From JBOICV01 sp050740255 (lineage in GTDB: Bacteria; Pseudomonadota; Gammaproteobacteria; Nevskiales; JBOICV01): a stretch of 64,000 nt of DNA. Shown here in pieces: positions 15,117-23,952 of the stretch (positions within the stretch are counted from its first letter, which is position 1; each line of letters starts with the position of its first letter). The DNA lies in assembly GCA_050740255.1 (NCBI GenBank), contig JBOICV010000051.1, positions 11,071-75,070 of the forward strand, written 5' to 3'. The position numbers and the translations under genes are program-made. The notes under the pieces were generated by a model, which saw only the letters and a list, made by a program, of their open reading frames with translations, did not search any database and was not told the DNA's origin.

Positions 15117-17510
15117 ATGAGACCGACGAGCGCGATGCGCGGAGTCCGTCGCTGGCCGGGGGCGTTTGCCCTGCTGGCTTGCGCGATGAGCCACACGCTC
15201 CACGCTCAGGATACCGTCGCCGGATCAGAGCAAGCGGCTGTTCCGGATCCGGTGCAGTCTGGCGGCGCTGCCGAGCAAACCGCGCCGCTGCCGACAATCC
15301 CGGTCGAGTTGAGCGCCTCGGGTCCGAAAGAGGACGCCGTCGTCCGCGAGCCGGAATCGGTTCTGATCGAGGAAATCGTGGTCACCGCGCAAAAGCGCGT
15401 GCAGACCTTGCAGGATATTCCGATTGCCGCCAGCGTTATCCGCGCCGACGACATTCAGCAGGCGCAGATCGTTTCCCTCTCCGACCTCTCGAACCGGCTG
15501 TCGGGATTTCATTTCGGCGAAATCGCCGGCGGCGGGCAGGCGTCAATCCGCGGCGTTGGATTCTCCCTGGTCACCGGCGCGGGCGAGGGCTCGGTGGCGG
15601 TGCACTCCGACGGTTTGTTTCTGTCACGGCCGGGTTCGATCACGATGTTGCAGGAGGACATCGCCCGCATCGAGGTGTTGCGCGGACCCCAGGGCACTTT
15701 GTACGGGCGCAACGCGACGGCCGGCGTGGTTAATCTGAGTACGCCGGAGCCGCCGGAGCAGTTCGAGGCCGGCGGCGGCGCACTGACCGGCGACATCGGG
15801 CGCCGCAAGTACAGCCTGCATCTGGGCGATAGTTTCGCCGACGGCGCGTTGCGGCTGCGCGTGAGCGGCGTGACCGACCGCATCGGGGACTATTTCATCA
15901 ACGAACGATTTCCCGGCGTGGACTATGGGTCGTCGCATCAGGACGGATTCCGGCTCGCGGGCGACTGGCTGGCCGCCGACGCGCTTAAGTTGGAGCTGCG
16001 CGCCTTTCTGGCCGAGCAAGACTTCGCCGGTCCGCTCTACTCCGCCTACAAGCCGCCGGCCAACGCCGTGCTGGCGCCGCCCGGCACCTATTCGAACCAG
16101 CCGTATGGAACCCGCGTCAACACCCGAGGCGTTTCGAGCAAGGATCTGACCGGCGGATCGCTCAAGGCGATCTGGAATCTGGCCGATGAGCTGACACTGA
16201 GCAGCCAGACTGGATACGTCAAGTTCGAGTTTGATTCTCCGGAAGGCTATGACGGCGATGGCACCAGCAACGACATCTTTCGCACCTTCCGCTTCAATCC
16301 CTCGCGCACCTTCACCGAGGAGCTGAATCTGAATTTCGAATCGCGCGACTGGCAGTGGTTGCTCGGCGCTTTTTTTCTGAAAGAGAAAATCACGTTGAAC
16401 TTTGACGTGGACCTTGCAGTCAGCGGCGTCGCCAATACGGTGCTATCGAATCTGCTGCCCGGTCTCGATCCGAATCTGTTGGAACAGCTGCTGGCCGTTG
16501 CGGGCCAGAACCAGAAGCTCGACATCCAGAATTACAGCGCCGAGAAAACCACCAGCTGGGCGGTGTTCGGTGACACGACCTACTCGATCCTGAAAGACCT
16601 GCGCGTGTTTGGCGGTCTGCGCTATCTCAAGGATCGTAAATCGCAAGTCCTCACCAGTCGCATATTCCCGCGCGCTACACCGCAGGTCGGCGTGACCAAC
16701 TGTCAGGACCTGACGACGCCCTTCGACGACAGCGCAGCCACCAGCCGGATTGGCCTGCAGTACGACCTGGCTGCGGAAGTGAAAAGCTACGCGCAGTACT
16801 CCACCGGCTATAAGAGCGGGGGGTTTTCCGTGGCCGCCTGCGGCGACACCTTCAAGCCGGAGCAGGTGAAAGCCTATGAAGTCGGCCTCAAGTCGAGCTG
16901 GTTGCAGCGGCGCGTGCGTTTCAACGCGGCAGCGTTTCTCTACGGCTACAAAAATCTGCAGGTTGAGGAAGTAGTGCTGCCCTCGGTGATTATCAACAAT
17001 GCGCAGGCCAGGGTCCGCGGCGGCGAATTTGAAGTGAGCGCGCTACCGTTTCAGACGCTGGAGCTGGGCGTGAATGCGACTTTCCTCGACGCGCGCTACA
17101 CCGATTTTGTGAACGCAGACAACACCGACGGCGTTCTCGGCGGCCCCGATCAGCAACTGGCGGGAAATTACCTGAACCGCTCGCCGAAAGTGGCACTGGC
17201 CTTGTCTGGCCAGTACACCGTGAGACTCGACCGCTGGGGTTCGCTGATCGGCCGCGTCGAAGGCAATTACAACAGCCGCGCCTACCTGCGCGAATTCAAT
17301 AACAGTACGGACTATCAGGATGCGCACTGGATCCTGAACGGTTATCTCAACTATCTCGGCCCGGCGAACAGCTTACAGCTGCGCGGCTTTGTCAAGAACG
17401 CGACCAACGAGCCGGTGCTCGGCGGATTTCTCGGCATTGCCGGCTACAAGGCCGCATCGTTCAATCCACCGCGTACGATCGGCATCGAACTGGCCTACAG
17501 CTTCCCGTGA
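15117..17510 (+). CDS. TonB-dependent outer-membrane receptor
   Basis: 797 aa. A signal peptide ends near residue 30 (LLACAMSHTLHAQ). A Pro/Ala-rich linker leads to a TonB-box-like IEEIVVTAQKR and the plug (LQDIPIAASVIRADDIQ...IRGVG...RIEVLRGPQGTLYGRNATAGVVNL). A 22-strand-type barrel follows, ending in IGIELAYSFP with the terminal aromatic required for BAM insertion. Length and style match catabolic receptors of the Sphingomonad/Steroidobacter type rather than classic siderophore receptors, but the ligand is unknown. The start has GGAGGAG upstream, and the stop overlaps the GTG of the next gene (GTGA), so they are coupled. Confidence 0.93.
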   Translation: MRPTSAMRGVRRWPGAFALLACAMSHTLHAQDTVAGSEQAAVPDPVQSGGAAEQTAPLPTIPVELSASGPKEDAVVREPESVLIEEIVVTAQKRVQTLQDIPIAASVIRADDIQQAQIVSLSDLSNRLSGFHFGEIAGGGQASIRGVGFSLVTGAGEGSVAVHSDGLFLSRPGSITMLQEDIARIEVLRGPQGTLYGRNATAGVVNLSTPEPPEQFEAGGGALTGDIGRRKYSLHLGDSFADGALRLRVSGVTDRIGDYFINERFPGVDYGSSHQDGFRLAGDWLAADALKLELRAFLAEQDFAGPLYSAYKPPANAVLAPPGTYSNQPYGTRVNTRGVSSKDLTGGSLKAIWNLADELTLSSQTGYVKFEFDSPEGYDGDGTSNDIFRTFRFNPSRTFTEELNLNFESRDWQWLLGAFFLKEKITLNFDVDLAVSGVANTVLSNLLPGLDPNLLEQLLAVAGQNQKLDIQNYSAEKTTSWAVFGDTTYSILKDLRVFGGLRYLKDRKSQVLTSRIFPRATPQVGVTNCQDLTTPFDDSAATSRIGLQYDLAAEVKSYAQYSTGYKSGGFSVAACGDTFKPEQVKAYEVGLKSSWLQRRVRFNAAAFLYGYKNLQVEEVVLPSVIINNAQARVRGGEFEVSALPFQTLELGVNATFLDARYTDFVNADNTDGVLGGPDQQLAGNYLNRSPKVALALSGQYTVRLDRWGSLIGRVEGNYNSRAYLREFNNSTDYQDAHWILNGYLNYLGPANSLQLRGFVKNATNEPVLGGFLGIAGYKAASFNPPRTIGIELAYSFP

Positions 17511-20029
17511 ATACGACAGCCGCAACGACACGCGAGCGGCGTGCAAGGCCAAGTCTGATCCGCGCGCTGGATGAAGCACTCGACGAGCAGCAGTTTGGCG
17601 GCAAGGCAGCGTCGCTGTCGCGGGCCGTACGCGCAGGCCTGCCGGTGCCCGCGGGTTTTGCGCTGAGCACCGAAGCGGTGGCGAATGTCTGTACGAGCGC
17701 GGCGCCGGAAGCTCTCGCGCAATTCCTGCAAATGTTTCTCGGGCCGGTTGCGGTACGTTCGTCGGCGCTCGGAGAGGACTCGTCGCAGGCAAGTTTCGCG
17801 GGCCAGCACCACACCGAGCTGGGCGTGGTCGGGGCGGACGCGATCATCGCAGCCATTGCGAAGGTGAAGGCTTCGGGCAGCAGCGCCGCGGCGCTCGACT
17901 ACCGGCAGCGCATGCGGCTTGAGGGACAGGCGCAGGTCGCGGTGGTGGTGCAGCGCATGGTTCGCGCCGAGCGCGCCGGCGTCTTGTTCACGCGTAACCC
18001 GGTCACTGGCGCGCGCGAGTTTGTGATTGAGGCAGCACAGGGCCTCGGCGAAATGCTGGTGGGTGGCCGCGCGACGCCGGCGCGTTACCGGCTCGCCGAT
18101 GACGGTGCCTTGATTGAGTTTCAGCCCGGACAGCAGACGCAGGCGCTGGTGCTTGGCGCAGACGGTCGCGTGACGCCGCGCCCGCTTGATGTGCCGCAAC
18201 TCGGCGCCGATTGTTTGTCGCAAGCGGCGCTCACGGCGCTGATGGAACTCGGCCGGCGCTGCGAGGAAGTTTATGGTGCGCCGCAAGACCTTGAGTGGGC
18301 GATTGAGGACGGCGCGCTGTTCCTGCTGCAATCGCGGCCCATCACCACGCTGGGCGATCCGGTGTTCGAGAAGCTGCTGCGCTCGCGCAATGTGCTGAAC
18401 GGCGACGCGGGCGCCGGCGTGTTGTGGTCGCGCGTCAATGTCGGTGAGGCGATTCCGGGCACCGTCCGCGCGCTGACCGCCGGCTTCCACCGCGACAGCA
18501 TCGAGCTCAGTCCACAGCGGATGTTCCAGCGCATGGGTGTATTTCCCGCAGGTCCGGTGCGCAGGCCCGAGCGCGCCGCGGAAAACCCCTCGCAGTTCCT
18601 GTGCGGCAAGATGACGATCAACGTGGATTACATGCGCGCCATCGCCGATCGCATCCCCGGCACCAGCGGCGATGCGCTGGAAGAGGCCGCATTGGGCCGT
18701 GTGCGTCACGGCGTGAAGAGCCGGCCTGAACGCCGCCGCTATCCGATCATCGCCGCCAAGCTGTTGTGGATCATCGCCACGCTGCCGCGCCGGCTCGAGC
18801 GCCTGCACGAGGAAACGCATCGCTGGTGGCACGCACGCACGCGCGAAGTGGCGTCGGCCGATCTGACTCGCGCCGTCGCGGTGTTCGAGGAGAGTTGCGA
18901 ACGCTACGCGCGTATCATCATCAATCAGGGCTTGATCGCGACGCTCAGCACCGGTTTCTGGGACCCGGTCGCCCGCCTGGTGCGCCGCATCGGCAGCGAG
19001 GATGATCTGCTGCAGCTCACCGCCGGCTACGGCAATGTGCTGGAGACGCGGATGCTGGAACGCCTCTGGGATGTTTCACGCGGTCGCGGAACCCTCGACA
19101 GTTTTCTCGCCGAGTACGGCTACCTCGCCGCCAGCGCCGGCGAGTTGGCGCATCCAAGCTGGCGTGAGGACCGCCGCACGCTGGAGCAGATCGTCGCCTG
19201 CTACACCGGCCAGCCGGAATCCGGGCAACCCGCAATACGCCAGCGTGCAACTCGCGCGGCGCATCTGCAGGCGCGCGCGCGCGTGCTGGCGGCAGCGCCC
19301 TGGCATCTGCGCATCGCGTTGCGCATGAGCCTGCGACTCGCCGGCCGCATGCTGCCGATCCGCGAAGTCGGCAAGGCCTGCATGGTGATGGGCACCGACG
19401 TGGGCCGCGCCGCCGCGCGTCGTGCCGGTGCGCTGCTGGCGCAGCGCGGCGACATCGCTGGCGCCGACGACGTTTTCCATCTCACACCCTCGGAGTTGCG
19501 CGATTCGGTGTGCGTGGTCGCCGACCGGCGCAAGGCCGTTGCGCAGCTCAAGCGCCTGCATGATTTCTATTCCAGCGTCGAACTGCCGGATTTCTTCACC
19601 TCGGAGCAATTGTCGGAGATCCTGCGCAAGAAGATCGAAATTGCTGAAAACACCGAGCCTGTCGCCGCTTTGAGCGATGCGCTACAGATTCGCGCTATTG
19701 GCGTCAGCCGCGGCCGCCACAGCGGCATCGCGCGCGTCATCACTGATCCCAACGCGGTGGCGCGCTTCGATCCGGGCGACGTGTTGGTCTGCAACATCAC
19801 CGATCCGGGCTGGGCCGCGCTGTTCTCCATCGCTGGCGCCATGGTCGTGGACATCGGCGGCATGCTCAGCCACAGCGCCATCATCGCGCGCGAGCTGGGC
19901 ATCCCGGCGGTGGTCAACACGCGCGACGGCAGCCGCCGCATCCCGGACGGCGCGCGCCTGAGCGTGGACGGCGCCACCGGTATCGTCACCGTATTGCCCG
20001 ACGAAATCTTGCAGGAGACAGTCGCATGA
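17507..20029 (+). CDS. PEP-synthase/rifampin-phosphotransferase-like dikinase
   Basis: 840 aa. Domain order is that of PEP synthase, pyruvate phosphate dikinase and rifampin phosphotransferase. The N-terminal ATP-grasp covers about 20-290: GKAASLSRAVRAGLPVPAGF, VRSSALGEDSSQASFAGQ, RAGVLFTRNPVTG and DLEWAIEDGALFLLQSRPI. A divergent central domain covers about 300-700, and a C-terminal swivelling domain holds catalytic H789 in GGMLSHSAIIARELGIP. The PEP synthase TIM-barrel is absent, as in rifampin phosphotransferases and PigC-like ligases, so it probably transfers phosphate to, or activates, a special substrate held by the central domain. GTG start overlaps the receptor stop; the end overlaps the next gene by four bases. 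The substrate is unknown. Confidence 0.85.
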   Translation: MNTTAATTRERRARPSLIRALDEALDEQQFGGKAASLSRAVRAGLPVPAGFALSTEAVANVCTSAAPEALAQFLQMFLGPVAVRSSALGEDSSQASFAGQHHTELGVVGADAIIAAIAKVKASGSSAAALDYRQRMRLEGQAQVAVVVQRMVRAERAGVLFTRNPVTGAREFVIEAAQGLGEMLVGGRATPARYRLADDGALIEFQPGQQTQALVLGADGRVTPRPLDVPQLGADCLSQAALTALMELGRRCEEVYGAPQDLEWAIEDGALFLLQSRPITTLGDPVFEKLLRSRNVLNGDAGAGVLWSRVNVGEAIPGTVRALTAGFHRDSIELSPQRMFQRMGVFPAGPVRRPERAAENPSQFLCGKMTINVDYMRAIADRIPGTSGDALEEAALGRVRHGVKSRPERRRYPIIAAKLLWIIATLPRRLERLHEETHRWWHARTREVASADLTRAVAVFEESCERYARIIINQGLIATLSTGFWDPVARLVRRIGSEDDLLQLTAGYGNVLETRMLERLWDVSRGRGTLDSFLAEYGYLAASAGELAHPSWREDRRTLEQIVACYTGQPESGQPAIRQRATRAAHLQARARVLAAAPWHLRIALRMSLRLAGRMLPIREVGKACMVMGTDVGRAAARRAGALLAQRGDIAGADDVFHLTPSELRDSVCVVADRRKAVAQLKRLHDFYSSVELPDFFTSEQLSEILRKKIEIAENTEPVAALSDALQIRAIGVSRGRHSGIARVITDPNAVARFDPGDVLVCNITDPGWAALFSIAGAMVVDIGGMLSHSAIIARELGIPAVVNTRDGSRRIPDGARLSVDGATGIVTVLPDEILQETVA

Positions 20030-21012
20030 ATCTCTACAGCGACGAGGACTTTATCCACCCCATCGGCGCCGATGCCGATTGGCAGGAATCCGTGGTGCTG
20101 ATCTTCAGCGATGAAGCCAGCGGACTCGCGGGATTTTTCCGCATCGGCTCGGAACCCAACTTGGGTTTGTCGCAAGTTTATTTCAACCTGGTCTCGCGTG
20201 ACGGTCTGCGCTTTCGTCACAACCCCTTCGATCTGGCGATGCAGCCGGGCGACCGCACGGCGGACGGTTTCGCCGCCGAGTCATTGCACTGGCGTATCCC
20301 GAAGCGAGAGTTCGTGCACTTGACGGGAACGCATGGCGAAGTTTCCGTCGATCTTCGCCTGCACGATTTCTATCCTTCGACGCCGTGGCAGATGCTCGGC
20401 ACTGGCGGCCTGGAGAAACTGGCGCCGGGGCACGTCGAAAGCTCCGGCCGCGTGGAAGGACGCGTCGTCGTCGGCGACCGGGTGTTCACAATCGACAATG
20501 CATTGGGTCACCGCGATCATTCCTGGGGCCGCAGGGACGTGCGCGTCATGCGCAGTTTCCGTTGGGTGGCTGGCACCTGTGGGCCACAGCTTTCGTTCAG
20601 TGGCTTAGTGCTGCACATGGCCGACGGCCATTTCATGCGCGCCGGTTTCATCCGGCGCAACGACGTGCTGTGCCCCCTGCGCGATTTTGACGTGCTTGCG
20701 CAGGTAAACCCCGATGGGCTGACCGTCCGCGGCGGCACGGCCGAGTGGACGCTCGCCGACGGCGCCCGTGTTGTGCTTGAAGCCTCAGTCATCGACGGCG
20801 TCATCACTTCCTACCGCTCCGATCACGGTGGCCGAGGCAGTCACATCGGGGTGGAGGGATTGTCGGTCGCGCGCTGTGGAGCGTTGAACGGCTTCTGCGA
20901 TTTCAACGTCAGTAACAACCTCGCAGGCGGCGAACAACCGGCGCCCAGCGTCTGTGAAGAATATGCAACGCTGAAGTCAGGGCTGAGCACGCGGCCGCAA
21001 AGAAATTTTTGA
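20026..21012 (+). CDS. Lipocalin-like (AttH/CrtC/DUF7064-7065-type) protein
   Basis: 328 aa, beta-rich with the motif ALGHRDHSWGRRD (about residues 160-172), the 'G..DHSWG.R' signature of AttH/CrtC-type hydratase and DUF7064/7065 proteins, which form a double lipocalin fold. FHWRIP-like SLHWRIPKREF and GTGGLEK fit the first half. Such proteins often neighbour hydrophobic-compound metabolism (carotenoids, steroids, terpenes). ATG overlaps the dikinase stop (ATGA), implying coupling with it and, through it, with the TonB receptor. No signal peptide is seen. The function is not established; a role in binding or hydrating a hydrophobic substrate is the best guess. Confidence 0.7.
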   Translation: MNLYSDEDFIHPIGADADWQESVVLIFSDEASGLAGFFRIGSEPNLGLSQVYFNLVSRDGLRFRHNPFDLAMQPGDRTADGFAAESLHWRIPKREFVHLTGTHGEVSVDLRLHDFYPSTPWQMLGTGGLEKLAPGHVESSGRVEGRVVVGDRVFTIDNALGHRDHSWGRRDVRVMRSFRWVAGTCGPQLSFSGLVLHMADGHFMRAGFIRRNDVLCPLRDFDVLAQVNPDGLTVRGGTAEWTLADGARVVLEASVIDGVITSYRSDHGGRGSHIGVEGLSVARCGALNGFCDFNVSNNLAGGEQPAPSVCEEYATLKSGLSTRPQRNF

Positions 21013-21290
21013 AGCTGCCGGTGGCGCAACCCGTGCCCGGACGACGCATCGAAAAACGGCGCCGGCGAATCCTGACGCACGATTTCACCGTGATTCATGA
21101 ACAGCACGCGCTGCGCCACCGCGCGGACGAATCCCATCTCGTGTGTCGCCACCAGCATGGTCATGCCTTCGAGCGCGAGTTGCCTCATAACGTCCAGCGC
21201 TTCGCCATCCATGCGGATTTCGCCGCCACTGATTAATTCCAGCCCATTGAGCACGCGCAGCAATGTGGACCTGCCGGAACCACTGGGGCC
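21010..21290 (-). pseudogene. Remnant of amino-acid ABC transporter ATPase (GlnQ-like)
   Basis: On the minus strand a frame reads GPSGSGRSTLLRVLNGLE, a Walker A with Lys changed to Arg, then ISGGEIRMDGE. It then jumps directly to ALDVMRQLALEGMT, VATHEMGFVRAVAQRVLF and MNHGEIVRQDSPAPFFDA. Relative to GlnQ-type ATPases the first 30 or so residues are missing, and about 100 residues (Q-loop, LSGGQ signature, Walker B) are deleted in frame. The 3' end runs into the end of the plus-strand gene. It cannot hydrolyse ATP, so I call it a decayed gene. Confidence 0.82.
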
Positions 21291-21334
21291 ACTCCAGGGG
21301 GCCGCGAAACAATCTCGCTTAATACGGATCAGTC

Positions 21335-21372
21335 TGCGTGAGATCGCTTCGTCACCGCGTTCCTCGCGATGA
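21335..21372. repeat. Dispersed repeat (GAGATCGCTTCGTC...CTCGCGATGAC type)
   Basis: GAGATCGCTTCGTC followed by CTCGCGATGAC is a frequent intergenic repeat motif in proteobacterial genomes. Here it overlaps the last codons and the stop of the minus-strand alpha/beta hydrolase and separates it from the ABC remnant. Confidence 0.55.
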
Positions 21373-22260
21373 CACGTTAGTCAGAGTTTCCTTGGCCGCG
21401 TTCGCCGTCGCGAGTATCCAGTCCGCGGCATCGCGCCACAGTGTGTCGCGCAATGCGTCCCTGAAGAAACCCAGGTGGCCGATACTTTTGACGCTGGCCT
21501 CCTGCGGTGCGATGCGGCGGCGCGTCAGTTGCAGATTCGGCATCTGGGCCAGTAAGGCGTCCACCGCGGCGGGCGGCGCAAAATCGGCATCGTCGGTGAA
21601 CTCCAGCACCAGCGCCGGCGACCGCAGTTGCCGATAGCGCGCGGTATCGTGGCCGTGCGCGGAATTGAACAGATAGCCCTGCGAGCGGCCCCAGCGCGCC
21701 CACTGGCGAATCACCCCCGCGGGGACATCCACCGAGGAAAGTCCCAGCCGCCGCATCGGGAAACGCGCGCGGCCGGCAGCCAGCAGCGGTGCCAGCAGAT
21801 ACCACAGCACCAGAATGCGCAAGCGAGCCTTGCCGCGCCACTGTGAAGCATGCGGTGCGTTGGCCGCCACCAGCACCAGCCCTGTCAGTTTTTCGGCCGC
21901 CGCGGCGAGGCCCACCAGTTGCCCGCCGGCCGAATGGCCCGCATGAAACAGCGGTACGCCGGGGAAGCTCCGCAAACTCCAGTCCAGTACGGCGTCAATG
22001 TCCAGCCGTCCCCACTGTTCCATATCCACGGCGGCATCCTCCGCCGTGCTGCCCTGCCCTTCGCCGACGCCGCGGTAGTCGAAGGTCAGGGCGGTGATGC
22101 CGCGCTGCGAAAGATAGGCCGCGAACTTGTCGTAGAAGCGGCGCGGTATGCCCAGACCCGCGGCGATGACCACCACTGCCCACGGCGGCACCGCGCCATG
22201 CACCGTCGCCGGCAGCATGCGTCCGTCCGCGCAGGGGATTTCGACTTGCCGCGTACTCAT
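21352..22260 (-). CDS. Alpha/beta hydrolase (COG4757-like)
   Basis: 302 aa from ATG 22260, which overlaps the stop of the upstream membrane-protein gene (ATGA); the frame is open further upstream but only across that gene. The fold is read from FDYRGVGEGQGS (strand 4 region), nucleophile elbow GHSAGG (S110), EFTDDADFAPP (acid loop) and catalytic His in IGHLGFFRD. It belongs with 'predicted alpha/beta hydrolases' acting on esters or amides; the substrate is unknown and there is no signal peptide. The last few residues (NVSSRGTR) are encoded by a dispersed repeat, so the original C-terminus may have been replaced. Confidence 0.85.
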   Translation of the reverse strand: MSTRQVEIPCADGRMLPATVHGAVPPWAVVVIAAGLGIPRRFYDKFAAYLSQRGITALTFDYRGVGEGQGSTAEDAAVDMEQWGRLDIDAVLDWSLRSFPGVPLFHAGHSAGGQLVGLAAAAEKLTGLVLVAANAPHASQWRGKARLRILVLWYLLAPLLAAGRARFPMRRLGLSSVDVPAGVIRQWARWGRSQGYLFNSAHGHDTARYRQLRSPALVLEFTDDADFAPPAAVDALLAQMPNLQLTRRRIAPQEASVKSIGHLGFFRDALRDTLWRDAADWILATANAAKETLTNVSSRGTR

Positions 22261-22634
22261 GCGCCGCGCCGGGTGAGATAAATGATCAGCGCAAGGGCGA
22301 GCGCGAACGATGCGGCGCTGTCGGCGATGACGATTTTTCTGAGCTGCGGGTTGTAGTCGCCGCTTGCGAGCGCCAGCGCCACGAACGACAACATGCTGAC
22401 GAATCCCGCTGCGATGGCATAGGGCCGCAGCGCCGGCGTGAAGGCCGACAACAGGATGCAGCCGCCGATGAGCCCGAACAGCACCGCGCGGTGGCGCATC
22501 AGAATGGCCAGATTGCCGTCCGCGAAGGAGATGCCATAGAGCGCGCTGAGCTTGTCGGCGCCAAGCACACCCGCCAGCGGCGCGATATTCACGAGCCCCA
22601 CCAGCAAGAGCAGTGCGATCAGAATTTTTTCCAT
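22257..22634 (-). CDS. Four-helix membrane protein coupled to a hydrolase
   Basis: 125 aa, with four hydrophobic segments (about 3-22, 47-65, 70-90 and 100-119) and few polar residues. AGGA precedes the ATG by six bases. The stop overlaps the start of the alpha/beta hydrolase (ATGA), so the two are translated together and may act together at the inner membrane. I do not recognise the family with confidence. Confidence 0.7.
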   Translation of the reverse strand: MEKILIALLLLVGLVNIAPLAGVLGADKLSALYGISFADGNLAILMRHRAVLFGLIGGCILLSAFTPALRPYAIAAGFVSMLSFVALALASGDYNPQLRKIVIADSAASFALALALIIYLTRRGA

Positions 22635-22728
22635 GCGAGTTCCTATTCGTCAGGTCAGCAAGGATTGACCTCGATGGGGGTCTGGGCAATTACCTTGCAG
22701 GTAATTCTGGCGCCCTCGGACGAGTACA

Positions 22729-23928
22729 CTAGGGCCTGCGCCGGGCCTCCACCCGGATTTCGACCACGATCTTGCGCGAGACATACTGCGCGTCCGGATC
22801 GGATTCCATGCCCAGATCGGCCTCGCGCCGGTCCACTTCGAAGCGGCCGCTGATCCTTGCAAGCTCCCCCTCAATGCTGAGCGTCAGCGGCGGCAATGTC
22901 AGCTCATGTCCCTTGATCGTCAGCACGCCGTCCACTGCATAAGCGCCGGCGCCATCCGCTGTGATGCGGGTGCTGCGAAAAGTGGCCAGCGGATGCCGGG
23001 TCACATTGAACCACTCCGCCAGCGACAGGGACTCGTCGTGCAAGGGCACCCCATCAGTAGCCGATGCGGTTTCAAACGTGCCGCCAATCTGTGAATGTTC
23101 GAGGTCGGCCGGAGTGAAGCGGATGTCCGCCTGCCAGCGCGTGAAGCGCCCCTGGAATGGCAGACCCGCGTGCAGGCCGGAGAATTTCACCTCACTGCGC
23201 GCCGGGTCCACAATCCAGTTGCTTGCGGGATTGCTGGTGATCGCGGCCACGGCGCCGGTGGTCCCGGGCGTTCGCGTCAGCGTCCAGGCGAGCGCCAGCA
23301 CCGCAATGAGGATGACACCGAGGCCCGCGGTGAAAACACGCGGCCCCGGCAGCATGTGCGCGAGCACCTCGTCCCGATTCACAAAATGATGTTTCAGCGC
23401 AGCCGCGACGTGCAGAACCAGCAGCGCGCCCATGCTCCAGGCCAGCAGCTCATGCGCTTGCAGCGTCAGCCCAGCATAGGACTGGCGCAGCTCGCGCGTC
23501 ATTTCATGCAGGCCGAGCAGATGCGGCACCTCGATGAGCCCAAACCAGAGCGTGGGCACATTCAGCGGGTGGTTGCCGCGCCACTGGGTTGAGACATACA
23601 GCCAGCCACTCAGGGGCAGCCCGATCATCAGTGCGTAAAACGCCCAGTGTGTCAGCCGCGCCGCGAGTTTTTCCCAGCCCGGCATCGCGGCCGGCAGGGG
23701 CGGTGGCGCGTGCCACCAGCGCCACGCCAGCCGCGCCAGGCTCAGCGCCAGAATCGTCAGGCCCAGCGACTTGTGCAACTGGAACGCCGCAATCGCCCGG
23801 GCCTGAGTTTGCGCCACATCAATGGCCTGATGCATCCACCAGCCAAGCAGGAAGTTGGCGACGATGGCGGCCGCGATCGTCCAGTGCAGGGCGATCGCGA
23901 CCGCGGTATAGCGCACCGCCGCGGGCAT
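22729..23928 (-). CDS. Cytochrome b561-YceI fusion protein
   Basis: 399 aa. The N-terminal 190 residues are a cytochrome b561 domain: YTAVAIALHW opening, helix His residues in ALHW, FQLHKSLG, HEMTRELR and LVLHVAAALKHH for two b hemes, and four membrane helices. A fifth hydrophobic segment (about 208-228) leads to a C-terminal YceI domain (about 245-395) with WIVDPARSEVKFSG, GRFTRWQADIRF and LTIKGHELTLPPL. b561 domains carry electrons across the inner membrane, and YceI domains bind polyprenoid/quinone-like lipids in the periplasm. A stand-alone YceI lipoprotein lies 24 bases upstream in the same direction, so the pair is an operon. Confidence 0.92.
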   Translation of the reverse strand: MPAAVRYTAVAIALHWTIAAAIVANFLLGWWMHQAIDVAQTQARAIAAFQLHKSLGLTILALSLARLAWRWWHAPPPLPAAMPGWEKLAARLTHWAFYALMIGLPLSGWLYVSTQWRGNHPLNVPTLWFGLIEVPHLLGLHEMTRELRQSYAGLTLQAHELLAWSMGALLVLHVAAALKHHFVNRDEVLAHMLPGPRVFTAGLGVILIAVLALAWTLTRTPGTTGAVAAITSNPASNWIVDPARSEVKFSGLHAGLPFQGRFTRWQADIRFTPADLEHSQIGGTFETASATDGVPLHDESLSLAEWFNVTRHPLATFRSTRITADGAGAYAVDGVLTIKGHELTLPPLTLSIEGELARISGRFEVDRREADLGMESDPDAQYVSRKIVVEIRVEARRRP

Positions 23929-23952
23929 GCGGAAAATCTGATCCGCGGCGAC

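Noticed and set aside
17507..20029. Rifampin resistance gene (rph)
   Set aside because: Domain order fits, but the central domain is not recognisably rifampin-binding, and the gene is coupled to a TonB receptor and lipocalin-like gene, so a resistance call is unsupported.
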